A stretch of 64,000 nt of DNA from Roseobacter cerasinus (GTDB taxonomy: Bacteria > Pseudomonadota > Alphaproteobacteria > Rhodobacterales > Rhodobacteraceae), in contig NZ_BLIV01000007.1 in the NCBI RefSeq assembly GCF_009811755.1, forward strand, positions 124,001 to 188,000. The letters are read 5' to 3'. Numbering within the stretch: the first letter of the stretch is position 1; each line of letters starts with the position of its first letter. Below, one piece after another: positions 27,600 through 35,578 of the stretch. The position numbers were made by a program, and so were the translations under genes. The notes beneath the pieces are model-generated. The model did no database searches. It had not been told where the DNA came from and saw only the letters and a program-made list of their open reading frames with translations.

Positions 27600-28669
27600 G
27601 ATGCGCTCTCCTCCCCGGGCAGGCCCGCAACACGGGCGGCCAGCTTGTCGGTAAACTTGATATCGGCCAGTTGCGCCGCCAGCTTGATCGCAGCCGAGAC
27701 GCCGGTGGCATCTGCCGCGCCGTGGGATTTCACCACCGTGCCGTTCAGCCCCAGAAAGACGCCGCCGTTCACGCGCCTTGGGTCGATCTTCTTTTTCAGC
27801 CGGCGCAGCGAGGTATAGGCCAACACCGAGGCCAGACGAGAGAGGGGCGAGAATTTGAACGCCTCGCGCAGCCGGTCGCCGATCAGGCTGGCCGTGCCTT
27901 CGCCGGTCTTGATTGCCACATTGCCGGTGAAGCCGTCGGTCACGATCACGTCGCAGATATCGCCGGAAATATCACCGCCTTCGACAAAGCCCACAAACTC
28001 GAAACCGGCCAGATCACGCTGATCTCGAATCAGCTCGTAGGCTTCTTTCAACTCTGTGCGGCCCTTGTGCTCCTCTGTGCCCACATTCAACAGGCCCACC
28101 CGCGGGCGGGGCAGGTCGAGGCCGTTGCGCGCATAGGACATGCCCATCATGGCATAGCGCAGCAGATCGTCGGCATCGGCCTTCACATCGGCACCCACGT
28201 CGAGCAATACGTTGAACCCTTGCGGGTTGGAGGAGGGGTAAAGTACGGCGATGGCAGGCCGGTTCACGCCCGGCAGCTTGCGCAGGCGGATCATCGACAG
28301 CGCCATCAGCGCGCCGGTGTTGCCGCAGGAGACGGCGACTGTCGCTGTGCCATCCCGCACGGCCTCAATGGCGGACCACATGGAGGTGCCCTTGCCGTTG
28401 CGCACGATCTGGCTGGGTTTGTCGTCCATGGTGACGACGCCGGTCGCGTCCCAAATCTCGACCCGGCCCGTCAAGGCCCGCTTGCGGGCGACAAGGCCGG
28501 TCAGCTCCGCTTCGGGCCCGTGCAGAATAAATTGGATGTCAGGGTTTTTGCGGGCCGACCAGTCGCAGCCCGCAACAACAGTAGCGGGGCCCTCGTCCCC
28601 GCCCATTGCATCTACGGATATGGTGATGCGTCTGGCCTTCGCGGATGCCTGATCGGTCTGCGCCGTCAT
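27596..28669 (-). CDS. plsX: Phosphate acyltransferase PlsX
   Basis: 357 residues using the ATG at 28669; a TTG at 28687 would add six residues. Makes acyl-phosphate from acyl-ACP for phospholipid synthesis. Family motifs: ISVDAMGGDEGP, VSCGNTGALMALSM, LLDVGADVKADADDL and VTDGFTGNVAIKTGEG. It lies between rpmF (48 bases upstream) and fabH (overlapping), the classical rpmF-plsX-fabH order. Confidence 0.95.
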   Translation of the reverse strand: MTAQTDQASAKARRITISVDAMGGDEGPATVVAGCDWSARKNPDIQFILHGPEAELTGLVARKRALTGRVEIWDATGVVTMDDKPSQIVRNGKGTSMWSAIEAVRDGTATVAVSCGNTGALMALSMIRLRKLPGVNRPAIAVLYPSSNPQGFNVLLDVGADVKADADDLLRYAMMGMSYARNGLDLPRPRVGLLNVGTEEHKGRTELKEAYELIRDQRDLAGFEFVGFVEGGDISGDICDVIVTDGFTGNVAIKTGEGTASLIGDRLREAFKFSPLSRLASVLAYTSLRRLKKKIDPRRVNGGVFLGLNGTVVKSHGAADATGVSAAIKLAAQLADIKFTDKLAARVAGLPGEESAS

Positions 28670-28717
28670 AGAGCGACTGCCCCCCAAACCTCTGCCCTTA
28701 TTGTTTAAGGGACAGGT

Positions 28718-28924
28718 TTAGGCCGCGTCGTCTTCCAGATCAATCTCTTCTGTCAGCGCAACGACTTCTTTGTCGTCATAGTGGCCGCAGGCGGCACAGA
28801 CGTGGTGTGGGCGCTTCAGCTCACCGCAGTTGGTGCATTCGTTGGGGTTGGCAGCAACCAGCGCGTCATGCGCCCGGCGATTGTTGCGCCGCGATTTGGA
28901 GACTTTGTTCTGTTGAACAGCCAT
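28718..28924 (-). CDS. rpmF: 50S ribosomal protein L32
   Basis: 68 residues. Zinc-ribbon ribosomal protein of the large subunit with C30-x2-C33 and C43-x2-C46 (NECTNCGEL and HVCAACGHY), so it is the zinc-binding form. It starts [20 protein letters not shown] as in relatives. Upstream there are 185 bases to the alpha/beta hydrolase, which hold a hairpin. Confidence 0.97.
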   Translation of the reverse strand: MAVQQNKVSKSRRNNRRAHDALVAANPNECTNCGELKRPHHVCAACGHYDDKEVVALTEEIDLEDDAA

Positions 28925-28983
28925 TGTCTTGGGCCTTTTGTCGTTCGGGGCCGGGCGCGCAAAATGGCGCGGGGCCGGGTTTC

Positions 28984-29001
28984 ATTTCTGGTCCCAGAAA
29001 T
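28984..29001 (-). terminator. Hairpin between alpha/beta hydrolase and rpmF
   Basis: ATTTCTGG and CCAGAAAT pair perfectly over 8 bp with a 2-base loop in the 185-base gap. It may end the hydrolase transcript before the rpmF promoter. No T-run. Confidence 0.4.
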
Positions 29002-29109
29002 CGGGTCTGACGCGCGTTTAGGCCCAAGCCAAGCGTTTGTCCAACCCAATCTGGGTGAGCGGCGCAAAATACTGTGATTGCGGCGCTGTGCAAGTGGTTT
29101 TTGGCGGAG

Positions 29110-29874
29110 CTAGGGGCTTAGCTCGCTTTGCAATGGTGTGCCTTCTATATGCGCGCGGAGAAACTGCGCGAAGAGTGCTGGGTCTTCACCGGCCCAGCCG
29201 TGCCCCAGGCCTGGGGCGACTGCCGTGATACTGCCCGCGAATCGCGCGCTAAAGACGTCGAGGCCGTCGCGGATCAACATATGTTCGCGGGATCCGGCCA
29301 CAAAGGCGAGGCGTGTTCCGGTCTGAGCGGGCAGCGTGGTGCAGTCAAAGTCGAGCACGTCATTTGTTGCCCGCCGAAAGGCCGACGCCCTAGTCTGCCC
29401 TGCAGCGGCGACAAAACCTTCCACATCCACGGCCGCACCCATCATCCGGGCTGTGCGGCGGGCAAAGGCCGGGCGCGGTGCCAAAGGGGCCATGATGGCT
29501 GAGAGCAGCTTCATCATCCTGCGGTTGGGCATTTGGCCGGGATGGATGCCGCTCAACAGCGCCGAGGTGCAGAGGTCCGGATGGCGCAGGACCAGATGCA
29601 GCCCGACGTAGGAGCCAAGCGACAGTGCCGTGAGATGCACCGGGCTTGTATCAACGTCCGAGCGGATGGCTGCCGCAACCAGATCCGCAGTGTCCGGGAG
29701 GGACACCCAAGGCGTATCGCGGCTCTCCCCGTGGCCGGGCAGGTCAATGAGCAGCACGCGGTATTCCGGCAGCTGCGCTATAACCCGCTGCCACATCCAG
29801 CTGCTGATACCCACCGCGTGCAGGCATGTGATGACCGGCGCACCGGCGGGGCCATGCAGGGATCTGTGCAGCAT
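29110..29874 (-). CDS. Alpha/beta fold hydrolase
   Basis: 254 residues. Alpha/beta hydrolase fold with HAVGISSWMWQRV, IDLPGHGESR, nucleophile elbow TALSLGSYVGLH, FVAGSREHMLI (Asp-position loop) and the His segment PGLGHGWAGEDP. The lipolytic or C-C hydrolase substrate is unknown. It lies between DUF177 and rpmF, where relatives usually have DUF177 next to rpmF, so it looks like an insertion into a conserved block. The DUF177 gene ends 18 bases upstream. Confidence 0.82.
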   Translation of the reverse strand: MLHRSLHGPAGAPVITCLHAVGISSWMWQRVIAQLPEYRVLLIDLPGHGESRDTPWVSLPDTADLVAAAIRSDVDTSPVHLTALSLGSYVGLHLVLRHPDLCTSALLSGIHPGQMPNRRMMKLLSAIMAPLAPRPAFARRTARMMGAAVDVEGFVAAAGQTRASAFRRATNDVLDFDCTTLPAQTGTRLAFVAGSREHMLIRDGLDVFSARFAGSITAVAPGLGHGWAGEDPALFAQFLRAHIEGTPLQSELSP

Positions 29875-29892
29875 ATGCGTCTCCGGTTGATG

Positions 29893-30450
29893 TCAGTCGT
29901 CTGACGGGTTTTGCAATTTGGCTTTCAGATCCGCCAGGCTGGCAAAGGGTTTGGTATCCTCGTCCCGCATTGGCTGCACACCCGGCCCGGCGAAGACCTG
30001 TTCGCCCAGATCTGCATCCGCCTGACGCGGGTAGAGCGGCAGGGCCAGCACCAGGGCCTCGATCATGACCCGGTGCGGTTCAATCCAGGCCCCCAAGGGT
30101 TCTGTGGTGTCGTCCTCCGGCATCTCGACCTCGGGCGCGGTGATCTCGTGATAGTCCGAGAGGTAGCGGCGCTCTACCTTTTCGTCGATCCGTGTGGTCA
30201 CAGGCGCGAGTGTGACACTGCAGGGCTGCACCACAGTCGCCCCCAAGGTGCCGCGCAGCAGCCAGTCCGCACCTGCCTCGGCCTGCACCTCGCCCTCAAA
30301 CGACAGCTTGCGCAGCCCGAGCAGATCCAGCTCGGCGGCCAGAGCCTTGAGCGCATCCGTATCCGGGCGCAGCGCAAAGACGGCCGGGCTGTTGGGGTTG
30401 AGCTCAGCGACGCGCAGCGCGCTGGGAGAGGGCGAGGTTGGCTTGACCAT
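29893..30450 (-). CDS. DUF177 (YceD-like) protein
   Basis: 185 residues. Conserved bacterial family linked to rRNA accumulation and normally encoded directly before rpmF. Recognised from LRKLSFEGEVQAEAGADWLLRG, VQPCSVTLAPVTTRIDEKVERRYL, the LPLYPRQADADLG block and the end PFASLADLKAKLQ. It is divergent from the BamE-like lipoprotein gene with 87 bases between. Confidence 0.88.
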   Translation of the reverse strand: MVKPTSPSPSALRVAELNPNSPAVFALRPDTDALKALAAELDLLGLRKLSFEGEVQAEAGADWLLRGTLGATVVQPCSVTLAPVTTRIDEKVERRYLSDYHEITAPEVEMPEDDTTEPLGAWIEPHRVMIEALVLALPLYPRQADADLGEQVFAGPGVQPMRDEDTKPFASLADLKAKLQNPSDD

Positions 30451-30537
30451 CTGTCACTTTCGTTTCTTGAACCATGGGCGGTGCATGGTGTAAGCGAGAT
30501 AAAAGCCGGAGTGTACAAGGGCAAGAGGGCAGAACGA

Positions 30538-31020
30538 ATGGGTTTGAGTAACGCGGTGCCGACATGGCAGAAGCGTCGGGTGCGTCAGGGCCTGTTTGCC
30601 GTTTGCCTTTTTGGTTTGGCATCTTGTGGCGCAATCTACAGCAATCACGGCTATTTTCCGCCTGCCGAAGATCTTGAGCAGATCGTGGTCGGGATTGATA
30701 CGCGTGCAAGTGTCGAAGAGACTTTGGGTGCTGCGGCCTCCGGTTCGGTCATCAACGATGACGCGATGTATTTCGTGCGCAGCCGTGTGCGCACCTTCGG
30801 GTTTCTGGAGCCTGACGTGGTCGAACGCCAGGTGCTGGCTATCAGCTTCGATGACGCAGGCGTCGTGAGCAACCTCGAAACTTTTGGTCTGGAGCGCGGG
30901 CAGGTGGTGCCTTTGGCGCGGCGGGTTACAAACTCCGGTGTCGATGATCGGAGCTTCCTGCGGCAACTCCTCGGCAATATTGGCCAAATTGGCCCCATTG
31001 GCAGCGACTTCGGGAGCTGA
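30538..31020 (+). CDS. Outer membrane assembly lipoprotein, BamE/SmpA-like
   Basis: 160 residues, start ATG 30538 behind GAGGG. Lipoprotein signal with lipobox LASC giving C30 after a basic N-terminus (QKRRVRQ). The mature part has a BamE-type hydrophobic start (IYSNHGYFPPAEDLEQIVVGID) and FLEPDVVERQVLAISFDDAGVVSN. The expected role is outer-membrane beta-barrel assembly with BamA and BamD. The C-terminus ends in a Gly/Phe-rich flexible tail. SmpA/OmlA-like membership is inferred from pattern. Confidence 0.83.
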   Translation: MGLSNAVPTWQKRRVRQGLFAVCLFGLASCGAIYSNHGYFPPAEDLEQIVVGIDTRASVEETLGAAASGSVINDDAMYFVRSRVRTFGFLEPDVVERQVLAISFDDAGVVSNLETFGLERGQVVPLARRVTNSGVDDRSFLRQLLGNIGQIGPIGSDFGS

Positions 31021-31092
31021 GGCTGTCACGCGGCCGTCAAGAAGCCCATGATAGAAGCGGGGTCGACAGGACTCGCTTTGGAGGCGACACCG

Positions 31093-31815
31093 ATGGCTTT
31101 GCACAAAGGTCGCTATACGTCTCGGCTAGCAACCTGCCCGGCAGATGTTGTGCATGCACAGATGCTGCGGGCCAGCTGCTTTGGATTGGACGTCGACCGC
31201 GACGTTGATGCTTATGATGCGCGCTGCGTCCATGTTCTGATCGAGGATCGCGTGACCGGGCGGTTGGTGTGCACGTTCCGCATGCAGGAATTGACCGGGC
31301 CCCAGCTGCCCGCGAGCTACGCGGCGCAATATTACGAGCTCTCCGCGCTGGAGACCTTTGAGGGCCGGATGATCGAACTAGGCCGTTTCTGCATTGCGCC
31401 GGATCAGCGGGACCCGGATATTCTGCGTGTCGCCTGGGCCGCGATGACGGCCTATGTGGATGAACACGATGTGCAATTGCTGTTCGGGTGCTCGTCCTTT
31501 GCAGGGACGGAGACCAAGACGTATCTGGATGCCTTTGCCATGCTGAAAGCACGCCACCTTGCGCCCAAGCGCTGGCTGCCGCGGGTCAAGGCGCCGGATG
31601 TGTTTCGCTTTGCTGCCCGTTTGCGCCGCAAGCCTGACCTGAAGAAAGCCATGGCGCATATGCCGCCCCTGTTGCGGACCTATCTTTTGATGGGCGGTTG
31701 GGTGAGTGATCATGCGGTGGTGGATCGGCAGATGAACACGCTGCATGTGTTTACCGGCGTGGAGATCGGCGCGATTCCGGCCGCGCGCAAGCGCCTGTTG
31801 CGGGCGCTTGCCTGA
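31093..31815 (+). CDS. OlsB-like ornithine acyl-ACP N-acyltransferase (GNAT)
   Basis: 240 residues from ATG 31093 with GGAGG at the right spacing; an ATG at 31048 would give 255 residues. Matches the hemolysin/OlsB acyltransferase family: AQMLRASCFGLDVDRDVDAYD, HVLIEDRVTGRLVCTFRM, MIELGRFCIAPDQRDPDILRV and LLFGCSSFAGTET. Likely makes lyso-ornithine lipid from ornithine and 3-hydroxyacyl-ACP. An OlsA partner is not seen. The downstream repeat motif lies 5 bases after its stop. Confidence 0.8.
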   Translation: MALHKGRYTSRLATCPADVVHAQMLRASCFGLDVDRDVDAYDARCVHVLIEDRVTGRLVCTFRMQELTGPQLPASYAAQYYELSALETFEGRMIELGRFCIAPDQRDPDILRVAWAAMTAYVDEHDVQLLFGCSSFAGTETKTYLDAFAMLKARHLAPKRWLPRVKAPDVFRFAARLRRKPDLKKAMAHMPPLLRTYLLMGGWVSDHAVVDRQMNTLHVFTGVEIGAIPAARKRLLRALA

Positions 31816-31820
31816 GATTT

Positions 31821-31856
31821 CTTGCCTCCGGCGGGGATATTTTGGGCCAGAAGAAG
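31821..31856 (+). repeat. Short intergenic motif, copy 2 (best copy)
   Basis: The motif begins CTTGCCTCCGGCGGGGATAT, continues with TTTGGGCCAG and ends AAGAAG. Related copies lie at 4107-4141 and 57681-57699 (minus strand) and, more distantly, at 45713-45737. All sit directly after a stop codon, suggesting a 3'-end signal. Confidence 0.6.
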
Positions 31857-31900
31857 CGTCCTGCGTTGACCCTGCTGCGGATGCGGCTTAGCTGGCGCGC

Positions 31901-33709
31901 ATGGCCCGTGTTCCTTTGTTGCAGCTCAACCAGATATCGCTGACTTTTGGTGGTGATCCGGTATTTGACGATCTCAGTCTGGTGGTTCAGCCCGGGGATC
32001 GCGTGGCGCTGGTGGGTCGCAACGGCTCGGGCAAATCCACGCTGATGAAGGTGATTGCCGGGTTGGTTGAGCCGGATCGTGGTGAGGTTGTGCCCGGGCC
32101 GGGTGTTTCTGTGGGGTACATGGAGCAGGACCCGGATTTGTCCGGGTTTGCCACGCTGGGTGAGTTTGCGGCCCATGGGCTTGATCCGTCAGAGATGTAT
32201 CTTGTGGAGCGCGCGGGTGAGGGGTTGAAGTTCGACCCCGCGCGCCCGGTCGAGACGGCCAGTGGCGGAGAACGTCGGCGGGCCGCGCTGGCCCGGCTGA
32301 TGGCGCGCAGCCCCGATCTGATGCTGTTGGACGAGCCGACGAACCACCTCGATATCGAGGCGATTGCCTGGCTTGAGGATGAGCTGAAGCAGAGCCGCAA
32401 GGGTTATATCATCATCAGCCACGACCGGGCGTTCCTGCGCGCGCTGACCCGGGCGACGCTCTGGGTCGACCGTGGCGCAGTGCGACGGCAGGAAAAGGGG
32501 TTCGCCGCCTTCGAGGAATGGCGCGATGCGGTCTGGGATGAAGAGGACATGCAGCGCCACAAGCTCAACCGCAAGATCAAGGCCGAGGCGCGTTGGGCCG
32601 TTGAAGGCATCTCGGCGCGGCGCAAACGCAATCAGGGCCGGGTGCGGGCCTTGCAGGATCTGCGCGCCGAACGCGCGGCCCAAATCAAGCGACAGGGCAC
32701 GGCGGCTATGGCGCTGGAGGCGGGGCCAAAGTCGGGCCGCAAGGTGATCGAGGTGGAGGGCATCTCCAAGGCGTTTGGGGACAAGACGATCCTGCGGCCA
32801 TTCTCCCTGACCGTGCAGCGCGGCGACCGGATCGCGCTGGTCGGGCCCAATGGCGTTGGGAAGACGACCTTGCTGAATATGTTGATCGGGCGCGAGATGC
32901 CGGATACCGGCACCGTGCGCCTGGGCACCAACCTGGAGCTGGCGCTGTTTGATCAGGCGCGGGCGCAGCTGGACCCGGACATGAGCCTTTGGGACAGCCT
33001 GACCGGCGATCCGGAGATGCGCGTCTCCGGCAAGGCGGATCAGGTGATGGTGCGCGGGCAGCCGAAACATGTGGTGGGGTACCTCAAGGAGTTTCTCTTT
33101 GATGAAGGGCAGGCGCGTGCGCCGGTGCGCTCGCTCTCGGGGGGTGAGAAGGCGCGGCTCTTGCTGGCCCGGATCATGGCGCGGCCAAGTAACCTTCTGG
33201 TGCTCGACGAGCCGACCAATGATCTGGACGTGGAAACGCTGGATCTGCTGCAAGAACTGTTGGGCACCTATGACGGCACGGTGCTGTTGGTCAGCCACGA
33301 TCGGGACTTCCTGGACCGGGTGGCCGCGACAACGATCGCGATGGAAGGGGATGGGCGGGCAACCATCTATGCCGGTGGGTGGAGCGACTATCTGAGCCAG
33401 CGTCAGGACGCGGCACCTGCGCCTGTGGCGCAGCGATCAAAGGGCCAGACACCAACGGACAAGCCCAAACCTGCGCCAAAATCCGGGCTCAGCTTCACCG
33501 AAAAGCACAGGCTGGAGGCGCTGCCCGCCGAGATGGAGCGGCTGGAGGCAGAAATTGCCAAACTCGAAGAGCTGTTGAGCGACCCCGAGCTCTTCACCGC
33601 CGCGCCGGTGAAGTTCCAGAAGGCTACTGAGGCCTTGGTGGCGCGGCACGAGAAGCTCAGCGCCGCCGAAGAGGAATGGCTGATGCTGGAAGAGAAGGCC
33701 GCGTCCTAG
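31901..33709 (+). CDS. ABC-F family ATPase (Uup-like)
   Basis: 602 residues, two ABC ATPase domains and no membrane segment, so an ABC-F translation factor rather than a transporter. Domain 1: Walker A GRNGSGKST (39-47), signature ASGGERRR, Walker B LMLLDEPTNHLD. A linker with many charged residues (QDLRAERAAQIKRQ) follows. Domain 2: Walker A GPNGVGKTT and signature SLSGGEKARLLL. The C-terminal coiled coil (LEALPAEMERLEAEIAKLEELL) is typical of Uup. The stop overlaps the convergent SDR stop by 4 bases in CTAG (33706-33709). Confidence 0.92.
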   Translation: MARVPLLQLNQISLTFGGDPVFDDLSLVVQPGDRVALVGRNGSGKSTLMKVIAGLVEPDRGEVVPGPGVSVGYMEQDPDLSGFATLGEFAAHGLDPSEMYLVERAGEGLKFDPARPVETASGGERRRAALARLMARSPDLMLLDEPTNHLDIEAIAWLEDELKQSRKGYIIISHDRAFLRALTRATLWVDRGAVRRQEKGFAAFEEWRDAVWDEEDMQRHKLNRKIKAEARWAVEGISARRKRNQGRVRALQDLRAERAAQIKRQGTAAMALEAGPKSGRKVIEVEGISKAFGDKTILRPFSLTVQRGDRIALVGPNGVGKTTLLNMLIGREMPDTGTVRLGTNLELALFDQARAQLDPDMSLWDSLTGDPEMRVSGKADQVMVRGQPKHVVGYLKEFLFDEGQARAPVRSLSGGEKARLLLARIMARPSNLLVLDEPTNDLDVETLDLLQELLGTYDGTVLLVSHDRDFLDRVAATTIAMEGDGRATIYAGGWSDYLSQRQDAAPAPVAQRSKGQTPTDKPKPAPKSGLSFTEKHRLEALPAEMERLEAEIAKLEELLSDPELFTAAPVKFQKATEALVARHEKLSAAEEEWLMLEEKAAS

Positions 33710-34461
33710 CGCATCCGCAGTGCGCCGTCGATGCGGATCACTTCGCCATTGAGGTAACCGCAGCTGATGATGAAACCCGCGAGCCGTGCGAATTCCGCCG
33801 GATCTCCCAGACGCGGTGGGCAGGGGACATCTGCTGCCAGCCCCGCTTGTACTTCCTCGCCCAGACCGGCCAGCATGGGCGTCATGAAGATGCCGGGTGC
33901 GATGGTCATCACCCGAATGCCGAGCTTGGCAAGGTCGCGCGCCATGGGCAATCCAAGGCCCACGACGCCGCCTTTCGAGGCGGAATAGGCCGTTTGACCC
34001 TTCTGCCCGTCGAAAGCGGCAATGGAGGCGGTGTTGATGATCACGCCCCGTGCGCCATCTGCGTCAGGCGCGGTCTCCTGCATGGCGTCTGCGGCCAGCC
34101 GCGCGACGTTGAAGGTGCCGACGAGATTGATGTCGATAGTACGCTGAAAGAGCGGTAGAGGATGCGGGCCGTCGCGTCCGACGGTCTTGGCGGCATCGGC
34201 GATCCCGGCGCAGTTCACTGCAACGCTGATCCGGCCCATATGCGCCTTGGCTTGGGTGATGGCCGCCTGAACCGAGGCTTCATCGGTCACATCCACTTCG
34301 GCGAAATGCCCGCCGATCTCCTCGGCGACAGCCGCGCCGCGCGTGGCATCCCGGTCGAGCAGGGTCACGGCTGCACCTTCCGCTGCGAAATGGCGCGCTG
34401 TGGCTTCCCCGAGCCCGGATGCGCCCCCTGTGATTACGGCTGCGGCGTCTTTCAGGATCAT
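33706..34461 (-). CDS. Short-chain dehydrogenase/reductase (3-hydroxyacyl-CoA dehydrogenase-like)
   Basis: 251 residues. Cofactor-binding TGGASGLGEATAR (11-23), Asp at the end of strand 2 (LLDRD), NCAG, catalytic YSASKGG and the family C-term FIISCGYLNGEVIRIDGALRMR. The end and overall length resemble the type II 3-hydroxyacyl-CoA dehydrogenases (HSD10-type) of alphaproteobacteria. It converges with the ABC-F gene, sharing 4 bases of stop codons. Confidence 0.88.
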   Translation of the reverse strand: MILKDAAAVITGGASGLGEATARHFAAEGAAVTLLDRDATRGAAVAEEIGGHFAEVDVTDEASVQAAITQAKAHMGRISVAVNCAGIADAAKTVGRDGPHPLPLFQRTIDINLVGTFNVARLAADAMQETAPDADGARGVIINTASIAAFDGQKGQTAYSASKGGVVGLGLPMARDLAKLGIRVMTIAPGIFMTPMLAGLGEEVQAGLAADVPCPPRLGDPAEFARLAGFIISCGYLNGEVIRIDGALRMR

Positions 34462-34516
34462 CTTGCCCTCCCCGATATGAACGCTTGTTCAGATAATCAT
34501 TTGGAGCGCGCACTGT

Positions 34517-35401
34517 CTAGGTCAGGTGCATCAGGCTGCGGTCGAGCCTTGCCAGCGGGCGAAAGAGCGTGGTCAGTGGCGGCCACCACACCCATGTCCC
34601 GCCGAGCATTTGCGCCTGTGCACCGGTGCCGAGCTTGAAACGCGCCAGCCCGCGCCCCTCTTCGCTGTCAATGGTGCCCAGCTCAAAGTGACGTAGGCCC
34701 TTCGATCTGGCCCAGAGGATCGCGGACCACATCAGCAGTGTATGCGCCGACACCAGCCGCCCGGACGGGCGCGTATGGCCAATGTGATAGGTTGCGCCGT
34801 GCCCGTGGGTCAGCACCAGCATGGCTGCGACCGGCTCCTTGCCCAAGAAGGCGGTGAACAGCTTCGATTGGCCTGGGTTTGCGCGCCCATAGGCCAGCGT
34901 CAACGGGATCGGCCAGCTACGATAGCCGCGTGCGCTTTGCTGAACCAGATCGGCCCGCAGCAGCCAATGATCCAGGTCGTCCGGCATGTTCTGACGCGCG
35001 ACGCGCAACCCCTGCTGCTCCGCATGGCGCAGGCGGTTGCGCCACTTTTGATGCAGACCGGCGCGCAAGCTATCGATATCGGGCGTCAGGTCCAGCGTCG
35101 CAATGCTCATCGGGCTGACAAGCGGCAGCGCCCCGATCTCATGAAGCGGCAGCGGTCGCTCCGGTGCAATTAGCACCGGACCGCGCGCTGGAATGGCCTT
35201 GGCATTTGCATGCAGATCCTCCGCCGTCATGGCGGGCGGGCGTGTCAGCATACTGAGGGGCAAAGGTCCCACCTTTCGGCGCAGGACCAGAGCACCATCC
35301 TGCAGCCTCAACGGTGGTGTGCCAAGTGCCTCCAACGCACGGGCGAAAGCCGTGCTTTGCTGCAAGGCAATCGGGCCATCGGAGGGGGCGGCGTCGAACA
35401 T
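34517..35401 (-). CDS. FemAB-like GNAT acyltransferase
   Basis: 294 residues of the GNAT/FemX (FemAB) superfamily. Visible: N-domain ALQQSTAFARALEALGTPP; then LHQKWRNRLRHAEQQGLRV, which is a lipid- or tRNA-dependent peptidyl-transferase-like helix; KEPVAAMLVLTHGHGATYHIGHT; and a C-terminal FELGTIDSEEGRGLARFKLG. It may add an amino acid to a peptide or lipid, but the acceptor is unknown. Its start faces the 43-residue gene across an inverted TTAACCC/GGGTTAA repeat. Confidence 0.75.
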   Translation of the reverse strand: MFDAAPSDGPIALQQSTAFARALEALGTPPLRLQDGALVLRRKVGPLPLSMLTRPPAMTAEDLHANAKAIPARGPVLIAPERPLPLHEIGALPLVSPMSIATLDLTPDIDSLRAGLHQKWRNRLRHAEQQGLRVARQNMPDDLDHWLLRADLVQQSARGYRSWPIPLTLAYGRANPGQSKLFTAFLGKEPVAAMLVLTHGHGATYHIGHTRPSGRLVSAHTLLMWSAILWARSKGLRHFELGTIDSEEGRGLARFKLGTGAQAQMLGGTWVWWPPLTTLFRPLARLDRSLMHLT

Positions 35402-35408
35402 GCCGCAG

Positions 35409-35439
35409 TTAACCCATCGGAAACCTAAATCAGGGTTAA
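35409..35439. promoter_or_regulatory. Inverted TTAACCC...GGGTTAA site
   Basis: TTAACCC (35409-35415) and GGGTTAA (35433-35439) are perfect inverted arms separated by 17 bases, in the 45-base gap between the FemAB-like gene and the 43-residue gene. Each arm contains the TTAACC half-site. It could be a CtrA-type operator serving both starts. Confidence 0.4.
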
Positions 35440-35446
35440 TGTGCCT

Positions 35447-35578
35447 ATGAAAAAATCTGCAAAGAGCATTGCTGCCCCCGCACCACGTCTGACCAAAACC
35501 GCCGCTGCGCTGATCGCTATGGGGATGTCCATCCCCGTCTTCGCGATCCTAACGCTGATCGAGTGGATCTGGCTTTAG
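35447..35578 (+). CDS. Small single-membrane-segment protein
   Basis: 43 residues, ATG 35447 to TAG 35576-35578. Basic N-terminus ([17 protein letters not shown]) followed by one hydrophobic segment ([20 protein letters not shown]) ending EWIWL. No obvious ribosome-binding site, only the TTAACC/GGTTAA promoter region. The stop overlaps the tyrS stop (35575-35577) convergently. Reading-frame evidence is modest; length, orientation and hydrophobicity make it plausible. Confidence 0.5.
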   Translation: MKKSAKSIAAPAPRLTKTAAALIAMGMSIPVFAILTLIEWIWL

